Below are positions 7,022 to 14,286 of a stretch of DNA of 25,388 bases, piece after piece. Source of the stretch: UBA5738 sp049641805 (GTDB lineage: Bacteria; Patescibacteriota; Minisyncoccia; Minisyncoccales; UBA5738); contig JBARNX010000020.1 of assembly GCA_049641805.1 (NCBI GenBank), positions 1 through 25,388 of the forward strand, given 5' to 3'. Position 1 is the stretch's first letter; every line of letters starts with the position of its first letter. A model generated the notes under the pieces. That model saw nothing but the letters and a program-made list of their open reading frames with translations. It was not told where the DNA came from and ran no database searches. The translations under genes were made by a program, and so were the position numbers.

Positions 7022-7167
7022 TTTCAGTTTTCAATTGCCAGTTTTCAATGAATTATCATTTGTTCAATGATCCAATTTACAAATAAAATGCAAGTCCGTA
7101 TTTGGTTTGGCCCATTGGTGCATTGAAAATTCAATGAAAATTGAAAACTGGCAATTGAAAACTGAAA
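7022..7167. mobile_element. MITE-like element with 28-bp perfect terminal inverted repeats
   Basis: 7022-7049 and 7140-7167 are exact reverse complements over 28 bp; the arm is built of repeated AGTTTTCAATTGCCAGTTTT-type words. They flank a 90-bp AT-rich interior with no ORF. The 146-bp element fills most of the gap between the nuclease-like gene and leuS. No flanking target duplication is obvious. Confidence 0.7.
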
Positions 7168-7193
7168 GATAAGCGAAGATAAGGTATTTCAAC

Positions 7194-9773
7194 ATGGAAA
7201 ATCAAAAAAACAAAAAAGAATATCAGCCGCAAATGATTGAGCCCAAGTGGCAGAAGATTTGGGAGGAAAGTGATTTATACCGGGCGCAGGATTTTTCCGA
7301 TAAACCCAAGGCATATCTTTTGGTGGAATTTCCCTATCCTTCCGGCGAGGGATTGCATGTGGGGCATGTGCGATCATATTCGGCAATGGATTGCGTGGCG
7401 CGCAAGCGCCGAATGGAAGGGGAGAATGTTTTATTTCCTATCGGCTGGGACGCGTTTGGCTTGCCGGCGGAAAACTACGCGATTAAAACCGGTATTCATC
7501 CGAGCATTACGACACAAAAAAATATTGCCAATTACACGCGCCAGTTAAAAAGTATGGGGCTTTCCTTTGATTGGTCGCGCCAAGTGGATACCACTGATTC
7601 TGGCTATTATAAATGGACGCAGTGGATATTTTTAAAACTTTATGAAAGAGGGATGGCTTATCAGGCCGAGATTCCGGTAAATTGGTGCCCGAAATGCAAA
7701 ACCGGATTGGCCAACGAAGAAGTTATTGCCGGAAATTGCGAACGATGCGGAGAATCGGTAACGCGCAAAACATTAAAGCAGTGGATGCTAGCCATCACCA
7801 AATATGCCGATCGGTTGATAGATGATTTAAGCAGAGTTGATTTTTGGGAAAAAATAAAAATTCAGCAGAAAGAATGGATTGGGAAAAGCGAAGGAGCGAC
7901 AATTGACTTTGCGATTGCCGATTCTGCCGAAAGGGTGAGTATTTTTACTACGCGCACGGACACGATATTTGGCGTTACGGCTTTGGTTTTGGCGCCAGAG
8001 CACGAATTGGTGGCTAAATTAAAAGGCCAAATTAAAAATTGGAATGAGGTTTGCGCTTATATTGGAGCAACGAATAAAAAATCGGAATTTGAAAGATTGA
8101 ATTTGGAAAAAAAGAGAACCGGTATTTGTTTGGAGGGGGTGCTTGCGATAAATCCGGCAAATAATGAAAAAATTCCGGTGTGGCTGGGAGACTATGTGAT
8201 TGCGGCCTATGGCGGTGGCGCGGTGATGATGGTGCCGGCGCACGACGCCCGCGATTATGATTTTGCCAGGCGTTATCAAATAAAATCAATTTTGGTTGTT
8301 CAGCCTCGTTCAAAGAATGATATTACGACATATAATACCCATCCCTCGTTTGCGCCTGAGATTCTGGAAGGAGAATCTGTTGATGATGCGACAGAGCGTA
8401 ATAGAATGCAAGAATACAATTTAGTTTTAAATGGAAAAAGATGTTATACGGGGGGAGGTTTGCTTGTAAATTCCGGAGAGTTTAATGGTTTAGGTTCTGA
8501 AACTGCCATTGAAAAAATTTGTGAGTGGTTGCAAGAGAAGGGAGCGGCCAAAAAAACCGTGCATTACAAATTGCGCGATTGGATTTTTTCGCGCCAGCAT
8601 TATTGGGGCGAGCCGATTCCGATTATTCATTGCGAAAAATGCGGCATTGTTCCGGTGCCGGAAAACGAATTACCGGTCAAATTGCCTCATATTGAGAAAT
8701 ACCAGCCTACGGGAACGGGAGAGTCGCCGCTGGCCGTAATTGATGAATGGGTAAATGTCAAATGTCCGAAATGCGGTGCCGCGGCAAAAAGAGAAACCGA
8801 TACCATGCCCAATTGGGCGGGTTCAAACTGGTATTATGTGCGTTATTGCGACCCGTATAATGAACGGCAGATTGGTGCCAAAGATAAGTTGGGTTATTGG
8901 CTACCGGTGGATTGGTATAATGGAGGAATGGAGCACACCACTTTGCATTTGTTATATTCGCGGTTTATTTATAAATTCTTGTTTGATATCGGCGCGGTGC
9001 CGACGGCTGAACCCTATCAAAAACGCACTTCGCAGGGGATGGTGCTGGCGGCAAATAATCAGAAAATGTCCAAGTCGCGCGGCAATGTGGTGAATCCCGA
9101 TGATATCGTCAAAGAATACGGCGCGGATACTTTGCGGATTTACGAGTTGTTTATGGGGCCGTTTGACCAGGCGATTGCGTGGAGTACGGATGCGGTGCGG
9201 GGAAGCCGCAAGTTTTTGGGACGGGTGTGGAATTTGGTTTTGGAATGCGCGAACAATGAAAATAGCGGCGAGGATGTTTTGCGCCGCGTTCACAAATTAA
9301 ATCAAAAAATCAGCGGTGATATTGAGCAATTGAAATTTAATACGGCGATTGCGGCGTTTATGGAATGCTTGAATTTCGCCGAAAGCCATAAAGAAAATGT
9401 CGGCAAGGACGTGCTGGAAAGAATGATTTTGCTTTTGGCGCCGTTTGCGCCGCACATCGGCGAAGAGCTATGGCAAAAACTGGGCCATAACGAAAGCGTT
9501 TTTAAACAGCCATGGCCGCAACCCGACAGAAATTTGGTCAAACAAGATATGGTGGAAATCATTGTTCAAGTCAACGGCAAGATGCGCGGTAAAATTTTAG
9601 CATCAATTGATATTGATAAAGAAATGACCGAATATGAAATAGCGAACGAAAACGAAAATATTACTGAAATCGCCAAATCATCGCCAATAATAAAAAAATG
9701 GATAGGTGATAAGAAAATTTCAGGCCATTTTTATGTAAGGGGTCGGTTAATTAATTTAATGATAAATAAATAA
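7194..9773 (+). CDS. leuS: Leucyl-tRNA synthetase
   Basis: The 859-residue length equals typical bacterial LeuRS. The HIGH-type motif is HVGH near residue 55 (within FPYPSGEGLHVGHVRSY). Two Cys pairs, CPKC and CERC, near 165-190 form the zinc site. The CP1 editing domain has TTRTDTIFGVTAL and PAHDARDYDFA, which keep the Thr-rich loop and the Asp that fixes the misacylated substrate. KMSKS occurs near residue 623 (NQKMSKSRGNVV), followed by the anticodon-binding domain and a C-terminal domain. It charges tRNA-Leu and should have intact post-transfer editing. AAGG ten bases before the ATG is a weak Shine-Dalgarno candidate. glmS starts five bases after the stop, so the two form an operon. Confidence 0.97.
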   Translation: MENQKNKKEYQPQMIEPKWQKIWEESDLYRAQDFSDKPKAYLLVEFPYPSGEGLHVGHVRSYSAMDCVARKRRMEGENVLFPIGWDAFGLPAENYAIKTGIHPSITTQKNIANYTRQLKSMGLSFDWSRQVDTTDSGYYKWTQWIFLKLYERGMAYQAEIPVNWCPKCKTGLANEEVIAGNCERCGESVTRKTLKQWMLAITKYADRLIDDLSRVDFWEKIKIQQKEWIGKSEGATIDFAIADSAERVSIFTTRTDTIFGVTALVLAPEHELVAKLKGQIKNWNEVCAYIGATNKKSEFERLNLEKKRTGICLEGVLAINPANNEKIPVWLGDYVIAAYGGGAVMMVPAHDARDYDFARRYQIKSILVVQPRSKNDITTYNTHPSFAPEILEGESVDDATERNRMQEYNLVLNGKRCYTGGGLLVNSGEFNGLGSETAIEKICEWLQEKGAAKKTVHYKLRDWIFSRQHYWGEPIPIIHCEKCGIVPVPENELPVKLPHIEKYQPTGTGESPLAVIDEWVNVKCPKCGAAAKRETDTMPNWAGSNWYYVRYCDPYNERQIGAKDKLGYWLPVDWYNGGMEHTTLHLLYSRFIYKFLFDIGAVPTAEPYQKRTSQGMVLAANNQKMSKSRGNVVNPDDIVKEYGADTLRIYELFMGPFDQAIAWSTDAVRGSRKFLGRVWNLVLECANNENSGEDVLRRVHKLNQKISGDIEQLKFNTAIAAFMECLNFAESHKENVGKDVLERMILLLAPFAPHIGEELWQKLGHNESVFKQPWPQPDRNLVKQDMVEIIVQVNGKMRGKILASIDIDKEMTEYEIANENENITEIAKSSPIIKKWIGDKKISGHFYVRGRLINLMINK

Positions 9774-9778
9774 AAACT

Positions 9779-11590
9779 ATGTGCGGAATAATCGGCTACA
9801 TTGGCAAAGGGGAGGCGTTTCCAGTGCTCATTTCCGGGCTCAAGCGGATGGAATACCGCGGCTATGACAGCTTCGGTTTTTGCATCCAAGATCGGGATAA
9901 AAACTTTTCTTCGTTCAAGAAAGTGGGCAAGATTTCGGGCGCGGACGGGGATTTGGCCAAGGTAAGCGCGCCGGGCAATGTGGGCCACGCGCATACCCGC
10001 TGGGCCACGCACGGGGGGGTGACCGAGGTTAATGCCCATCCGCATTTGGACTGCCAAGGGGCGATCTCGGTGGTGCACAACGGCATCATTGAAAATTACA
10101 AAGAGCTCAAAAAAGAATTGGAGGCCGAGGGCCACGCCTTCATTTCTCAAACCGACACTGAAGTGCTGGCGCATTTGATTGAAAAATATTTTGACGGCAA
10201 TTTGGAGCGGGCGGTGAAAAAATCGGTGGCGCGCGTGCGGGGAACATACGGGATCGTGGTGATTGCCAAAAACGATCCGGAAAAAATCGTCGCGGCCCGG
10301 TCGGGCAGTCCGTTGTTGATCGGCATCGGCGAGGATGAATTTTTGGTGGCGTCGGATCCGGCGGCGGTGGTGGCCAACACCAAAAAGGTGGTCTATCTCA
10401 ACGAGGGCGAGATTGCCACCCTCACCCCCGAGGGTTATTCAATCTACGCCCAGCGCGAGCCGCAAGAAATCGAATGGGATCTAAGAGATGTGGAAAAAGG
10501 CGACTACCCGCATTTCATGTTAAAGGAAATCATGGAACAGCCCGAAAGCCTGCGCAACTCGTTGCGCGGTCGGCTGTTGCCCGAAGAAGGCAAAGCCAAG
10601 CTGGGCGGCCTGATGCCCATCGAAGATCGTTTGCGCGATATTGAGCGAATGTATGTTGTTGCTTGTGGTACTGCCCGTTATGCCGCATTGGAGGGTGAGT
10701 TGATGTTTGAAGAATATGCCGGTATTACAACTAAAGCTGTTGCGGCGTCGGAGTTTCGTTATCGCAAATCAACGATTGACCGTGATTGCGCGATGCTGGC
10801 GGTTTCCCAATCAGGGGAAACGGCAGATACTTTGGCCGCGATCCGCGAGGTCAAATCAAAGGGGGTTTTGACTATCGGAATTACTAATGCAGTGGAATCA
10901 ACTCAGGCGCGCGAGACCGATGCCGGGATTTATAACCACGCTGGGCCGGAAATCGGCGTAGCCTCGACCAAGGCGTTTACTTCGCAGCTGACGGTTTTGG
11001 CGTTAATGGCGCTGTATTTGGGCCGCCAGCGCCAATTATCGTTGGTGATGGGACAGAGGATCGTTGACGAATTGGTGAGAATTCCGGAATTGGTGGAAAA
11101 GATGCTGCAAAGCGCGCCGCAAATAAAAACAATTGCCGAAAAATACAAGGATTCCCAAAGTATGCTGTTTTTGGGCCGGAAATATAATTATCCAATCGCA
11201 ATGGAAGGGGCGCTTAAGATGAAAGAACTTTCCTATATCCATGCCGAAGGCGTGGCCGCGGGTGAAATGAAGCACGGCTGGATCGCGCTGGTTGAGGACG
11301 GGTTTCCGGTGGTTGCCATTTGCCCCAGTGATTCGGTTTACGAAAAAAATATTTCCAACATCATGGAAATGAAAGCGCGCAAGGCGATCATTGTCGCGGT
11401 TGCGACCGAGGGTAACGAAGAGATCGCCGGCATTGCCGATGATGTGATCTATATTCCCAAAACTTTGGAAATGTTGACGCCGATAGTTTCCGTTGTCGCG
11501 TTGCAACTGTTGGCTTACTACACCGCCTTGGCGCGCGGCTGCGACATCGACAAGCCCCGCAACCTAGCAAAATCCGTAACGGTGGAGTAA
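9779..11590 (+). CDS. glmS: Glutamine--fructose-6-phosphate aminotransferase
   Basis: The 603-residue enzyme makes glucosamine-6-phosphate from fructose-6-phosphate and glutamine, the entry step to UDP-GlcNAc. The N-terminal glutaminase begins with catalytic Cys2 (MCGIIGYIG) and has RMEYRGYDS, HTRWATHGG and VVHNGIIENY. Two SIS domains follow, with ACGTARYAALEGE, SQSGETADTLAA, ASTKAFTSQLTVL and the active-site region AMEGALKMKELSYIHAEG. The C-terminus DKPRNLAKSVTVE is the conserved end that closes the active site. The 3' 41 bp (11550-11590) recur at 13575-13615 after the R-M genes. It lies five bases after leuS. Confidence 0.97.
   Translation: MCGIIGYIGKGEAFPVLISGLKRMEYRGYDSFGFCIQDRDKNFSSFKKVGKISGADGDLAKVSAPGNVGHAHTRWATHGGVTEVNAHPHLDCQGAISVVHNGIIENYKELKKELEAEGHAFISQTDTEVLAHLIEKYFDGNLERAVKKSVARVRGTYGIVVIAKNDPEKIVAARSGSPLLIGIGEDEFLVASDPAAVVANTKKVVYLNEGEIATLTPEGYSIYAQREPQEIEWDLRDVEKGDYPHFMLKEIMEQPESLRNSLRGRLLPEEGKAKLGGLMPIEDRLRDIERMYVVACGTARYAALEGELMFEEYAGITTKAVAASEFRYRKSTIDRDCAMLAVSQSGETADTLAAIREVKSKGVLTIGITNAVESTQARETDAGIYNHAGPEIGVASTKAFTSQLTVLALMALYLGRQRQLSLVMGQRIVDELVRIPELVEKMLQSAPQIKTIAEKYKDSQSMLFLGRKYNYPIAMEGALKMKELSYIHAEGVAAGEMKHGWIALVEDGFPVVAICPSDSVYEKNISNIMEMKARKAIIVAVATEGNEEIAGIADDVIYIPKTLEMLTPIVSVVALQLLAYYTALARGCDIDKPRNLAKSVTVE
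11550..11590 (+). repeat. Direct repeat, copy 1 (glmS 3' end)
   Basis: The last 41 bp of glmS, encoding KPRNLAKSVTVE and the stop. Copy 2 at 13575-13615 matches at 35 of 41 positions. The six differences are all third-codon-position and synonymous. The pair brackets the restriction-modification genes. Confidence 0.9.
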
Positions 11591-11599
11591 AATGAAATT

Positions 11600-12391
11600 A
11601 TGAATGGAAAAATAACGATTACGGCGGAATATTTTGGTAGATACAGGAAAGGGCTGGGATTTTCCAACCAAATTGATGTCAAAAATTTTTTTGGCGCAAA
11701 AGATATCATTCCGGGCGTTGATTTTGATTATTTAAAATTATTGAATCGCCGCCTTTTTGAGATTGTCAAAAGGATAAATGGTGCGGTTGCCACCGAAATC
11801 AGAAATGATGATTTAAAGTCGTTTAAAAAAGAACATATTGATCGTTGTTTCGGCACAATGAAGAAAAGCGGCATTTTGTCCAAGTTGAACAATCAAGGCC
11901 GCCGACCCGAACAGGTATATTTTTCGTGGATGCGAGGATTTGTCGTTTCAAATTATTTTTTAAAGGCGGTGAGCTTGATTTTCGGTGTTGATGTTTCAAA
12001 CATTGATTTGATCGGCGATGATGATTTCAAGAGCGTTGAGTCGTTTAAGAGAACGCCGAAAGCTGATTTGGAAATTAAATTAAACGGAAATGAAACCGTA
12101 AGGATTGAAATTCAGTCCGGTTTTACGGGTATCAACGATATTAAGCAACATAAGGTTTTGGAGGCGAAAAGATATTTTCGCGAAACTGGCAACCAAACGA
12201 TAGCGATTCATTTCGATTTGTATAACGGCCAAGCGGCATTTATAAAGCTTGGCGAAATTGAAGATAATAGTATCAATTGGATAACGAGGCAACAAATGGA
12301 GGGGCAAACGGTCTTCAATATTGACCAAAATTATTTTATTTGGAAAATTACGGAAAAACCCGTAAAGTATGATGAGATAAACTTTAATTGA
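11600..12391 (+). CDS. Type II restriction endonuclease (putative)
   Basis: A 263-residue protein directly upstream of a cytosine methyltransferase gene. Around residues 153-172 it has PKADLEIKL followed by VRIEIQSG, which fits a PD-(D/E)XK active site in the D...ExQ form (as known in BglII) rather than ExK. Flanking helices include QVYFSWMRGFVVSNYFLKA and DIKQHKVLEAKRYF. No family name can be given with certainty and the target site is unknown; the role rests on its partner plus this motif. The stop ends five bases before the methyltransferase ATG. Codon use is more A/T-rich than in glmS just upstream, and the gene lies within the glmS-end repeats, both consistent with transfer. Confidence 0.72.
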   Translation: MNGKITITAEYFGRYRKGLGFSNQIDVKNFFGAKDIIPGVDFDYLKLLNRRLFEIVKRINGAVATEIRNDDLKSFKKEHIDRCFGTMKKSGILSKLNNQGRRPEQVYFSWMRGFVVSNYFLKAVSLIFGVDVSNIDLIGDDDFKSVESFKRTPKADLEIKLNGNETVRIEIQSGFTGINDIKQHKVLEAKRYFRETGNQTIAIHFDLYNGQAAFIKLGEIEDNSINWITRQQMEGQTVFNIDQNYFIWKITEKPVKYDEINFN

Positions 12392-12396
12392 TTTTT

Positions 12397-13575
12397 ATGG
12401 AGGGAAAAAAATTAAAAGTTATTGATTTATTCTGCGGGGTGGGGGGGCTAAGTTATGGATTTGCGCATAATAAGAATTTTGAAATTGTTGCAGCTAATGA
12501 AATTTTGCCGAATATGGCAAAAGCGTATTCGTTAAATCATCCCGCGGTGAATGTTTATGTTGGAGATGTCAAAAATTTTAATGCTCAAAAAATCGAGGAT
12601 GATTTAGGCATAAAGGCAGATGAAATAGATATTATTATCGGCGGTCCGCCTTGCCAGGCCTATTCAACGATTGGTAAGAGATTGATCGGAGATCCGCGCG
12701 GAAAACTTTTTCAAGAATATTATCGGATTTTAAAAGAATTTAATCCGAAATTTTTTATTTTTGAAAATGTTAAGGGGATTTTATCAATGCAGGGGGGCGA
12801 ATTATTGAAAATCATTATTTTGCTTTTTAAATCGCTTGGATATGGTGTTAAATATAAACTTTTGAACGCAGCGGATTTTGGCGCGCCGCAAATAAGAGAA
12901 AGAGTAATAATTGTCGGTTCGAAATTAGAAAATTGTTTTTGTTATCCCGAGCCGACTCATTGCGACATTTCTGGTGGTAAAAACTTGTTTGCGGGTTATT
13001 TAAAACCGTATTTAACACTTGGGGAGGCGATTGGCGACTTGCCTTTTATAAAATCCGGAGAAACAAGTTTTGAATATGCAACAATACCACAAAATGATTT
13101 TCAAAAAATGGCAAGGATAAATGCGCCCGAGAAATTAATGGATCATAATGCTCCAATAAACAATCAAAAGCTTGTTAAAATAATGGAGTTATTGCCTGAT
13201 GGTGGTACGCCTCGTGATTTGCCCGAAGAATTACGACCGGTTTCCGGTTTTCAAAATACTTATTGCCGTCTTTGGTGGAATCGTCCCGCGACAACAATAA
13301 CACGCAATTTGAGTACGCCGTCATCGTCGCGCTGCATTCATCCGAAAGCGCCGCGACCGCTCACTACGCGAGAGGGGGCGCGGCTTCAATGTTTTCCCGA
13401 TTCTTATCAATTCTACGGTTCAAGAAGCGATAGAAATTTGCAGATAGGAAATGCAGTACCGACGGTTTTATCCAAAGCGCTGGCGCGGGCGGTATCAATA
13501 AATTTTCAAAGAGATGAAGATAGGGAATGTCTTAGCGATGAAAAACGAAAAATTTTAACTCATTCATCTATTTAA
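12397..13575 (+). CDS. DNA (cytosine-5) methyltransferase
   Basis: From the ATG at 12397 the protein has 392 residues. It shows the C5-methyltransferase motifs in order: I (DLFCGVGGLSYGF, SAM binding), IV (GGPPCQAYST, catalytic Cys near residue 85), VI (FENVKGI near 122), VIII (GAPQIRERVII), and after a target-recognition region, IX/X (GARLQCFPD and QIGNAVP). It would protect host DNA from the upstream endonuclease by methylating cytosine; the recognition sequence is not readable. An upstream TTG at 12388 overlaps the endonuclease stop, but the ATG fits the motif I spacing better. The TAA stop (13573-13575) is made at the junction with the second glmS-end repeat, so the C-terminal tail KILTHSSI may be altered by the insertion event. 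Confidence 0.93.
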   Translation: MEGKKLKVIDLFCGVGGLSYGFAHNKNFEIVAANEILPNMAKAYSLNHPAVNVYVGDVKNFNAQKIEDDLGIKADEIDIIIGGPPCQAYSTIGKRLIGDPRGKLFQEYYRILKEFNPKFFIFENVKGILSMQGGELLKIIILLFKSLGYGVKYKLLNAADFGAPQIRERVIIVGSKLENCFCYPEPTHCDISGGKNLFAGYLKPYLTLGEAIGDLPFIKSGETSFEYATIPQNDFQKMARINAPEKLMDHNAPINNQKLVKIMELLPDGGTPRDLPEELRPVSGFQNTYCRLWWNRPATTITRNLSTPSSSRCIHPKAPRPLTTREGARLQCFPDSYQFYGSRSDRNLQIGNAVPTVLSKALARAVSINFQRDEDRECLSDEKRKILTHSSI

Positions 13576-13615
13576 CAAGCCCCGTAATCTGGCAAAATCC
13601 GTGACCGTGGAATAA
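13575..13615 (+). repeat. Direct repeat, copy 2: orphan glmS 3' end
   Basis: Reads NKPRNLAKSVTVE-stop in frame, a remnant of a glmS C-terminus with no glmS body before it. It differs from copy 1 only at six synonymous third positions, so it diverged under selection as part of a real glmS before being cut off. It marks the right junction of the R-M insertion. Confidence 0.9.
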
Positions 13616-13638
13616 TTAAGATAAAAAGGGAAAATCGG

Positions 13639-13666
13639 TTGACAAATCTGATGCTAAAAGTAGTAT
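13639..13666 (+). promoter_or_regulatory. hicBA promoter
   Basis: Perfect -35 TTGACA at 13639-13644 and -10 TAGTAT at 13661-13666 with a 16-bp spacer. Transcription would start near 13673, at or just before the hicB ATG, so the mRNA may be nearly leaderless. Confidence 0.6.
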
Positions 13667-13672
13667 GAAGTT

Positions 13673-13945
13673 ATGGCGAAACAACTGAAAAAGAAGCACA
13701 TAATGGAATATACTGTTCTATTTACTCCCGATGAGGAAACTGGCGATTTTGTGGTTGAGGTTCCGGCATTACCGGGTTGCGTTACCCAGGGCAAAAATTT
13801 GGCCGAGGCCAAAAAGAACGCGCGCGAAGCGATAGAATTATATTTGGAAACATTGGCCGAGAGAAAAATCGCTTTTCCGGAAGATGTTGATCCCAATTTT
13901 TTAAAAAGCAAAGTGAGCGTGGAAGTAAATTATTGCCCGGCTTAA
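13673..13945 (+). CDS. hicB: HicB-family antitoxin
   Basis: A 90-residue protein with the HicB partial RNase H-like fold signature: YTVLFTPDEETGDFVVEVPALPGC, then TQGKNLAEAKKNAREAIELY. HicB neutralises the HicA mRNA interferase and usually represses its own promoter. No C-terminal helix-turn-helix or ribbon-helix-helix domain is obvious after residue 75, so DNA binding is unproved here. An internal ATG at 13703 gives a more typical HicB start (MEYTVLF); the longer form adds MAKQLKKKHI. hicA follows three bases after the stop. Antitoxin-first order is the less common hicBA arrangement. Confidence 0.85.
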   Translation: MAKQLKKKHIMEYTVLFTPDEETGDFVVEVPALPGCVTQGKNLAEAKKNAREAIELYLETLAERKIAFPEDVDPNFLKSKVSVEVNYCPA

Positions 13946-13948
13946 AAT

Positions 13949-14176
13949 ATGACGCAACTTCCGGTTTTAAAACCAAAAGAGGTTGTGGCGGTTTTGGAGA
14001 AGTTGGGATTTAGAAAGCATCATCAAAGAGGCAGTCATTTGATTATGGTGCGCGATGGCGACGCGATACACCAGCCGGTGATTCCATTGCATCATAAAGA
14101 TTTAGCCAAAGGCACTTTGCGCGCTATCGTCAGGCAGCTTGACATGACTGTGGATGAATTCGTCAAATATCTTTGA
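13949..14176 (+). CDS. hicA: HicA-family mRNA interferase toxin
   Basis: A 75-residue dsRBD-like HicA protein. It has KPKEVVAVLEKLGFRKHHQRGSH with the catalytic His in GSHLIMVR, the PVIPLHHKDLAKGTLRAI segment, and the closing helix LDMTVDEFVKYL. HicA cleaves mRNA when free of HicB. Size and motif order are complete, so the toxin is probably functional. It lies three bases downstream of hicB with no Shine-Dalgarno site. The pair sits just right of the orphan glmS end, so it may be the original neighbour of glmS or part of the same accessory region. Confidence 0.9.
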   Translation: MTQLPVLKPKEVVAVLEKLGFRKHHQRGSHLIMVRDGDAIHQPVIPLHHKDLAKGTLRAIVRQLDMTVDEFVKYL

Positions 14177-14193
14177 TTTATAATATTTTATGG

Positions 14194-14233
14194 AAAATGG
14201 CAGTTCAAAATGTTAAAATTGAACTGTCATTTT
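14194..14233. terminator. Stem-loop after hicA (possible terminator)
   Basis: Arms AAAATGGCAGTTCAA (14194-14208) and TTGAACTGTCATTTT (14219-14233) pair with one G-T wobble around a 10-nt loop. The 3' arm ends in TTTT followed by AAATTTT. It lies 17 bp after the hicA stop; it could terminate hicBA or be a repeat. Confidence 0.45.
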
Positions 14234-14286
14234 AAATTTTACATTGTCATTTTGATTTTTGATATTTAAACTTTAAATTTTTCAAT

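Noticed and set aside
11591..13615. Tn7-like transposon at the glmS attachment site
   Set aside because: No tns genes, no Tn7-type end repeats, and the glmS end is duplicated within coding sequence, which Tn7 does not do.
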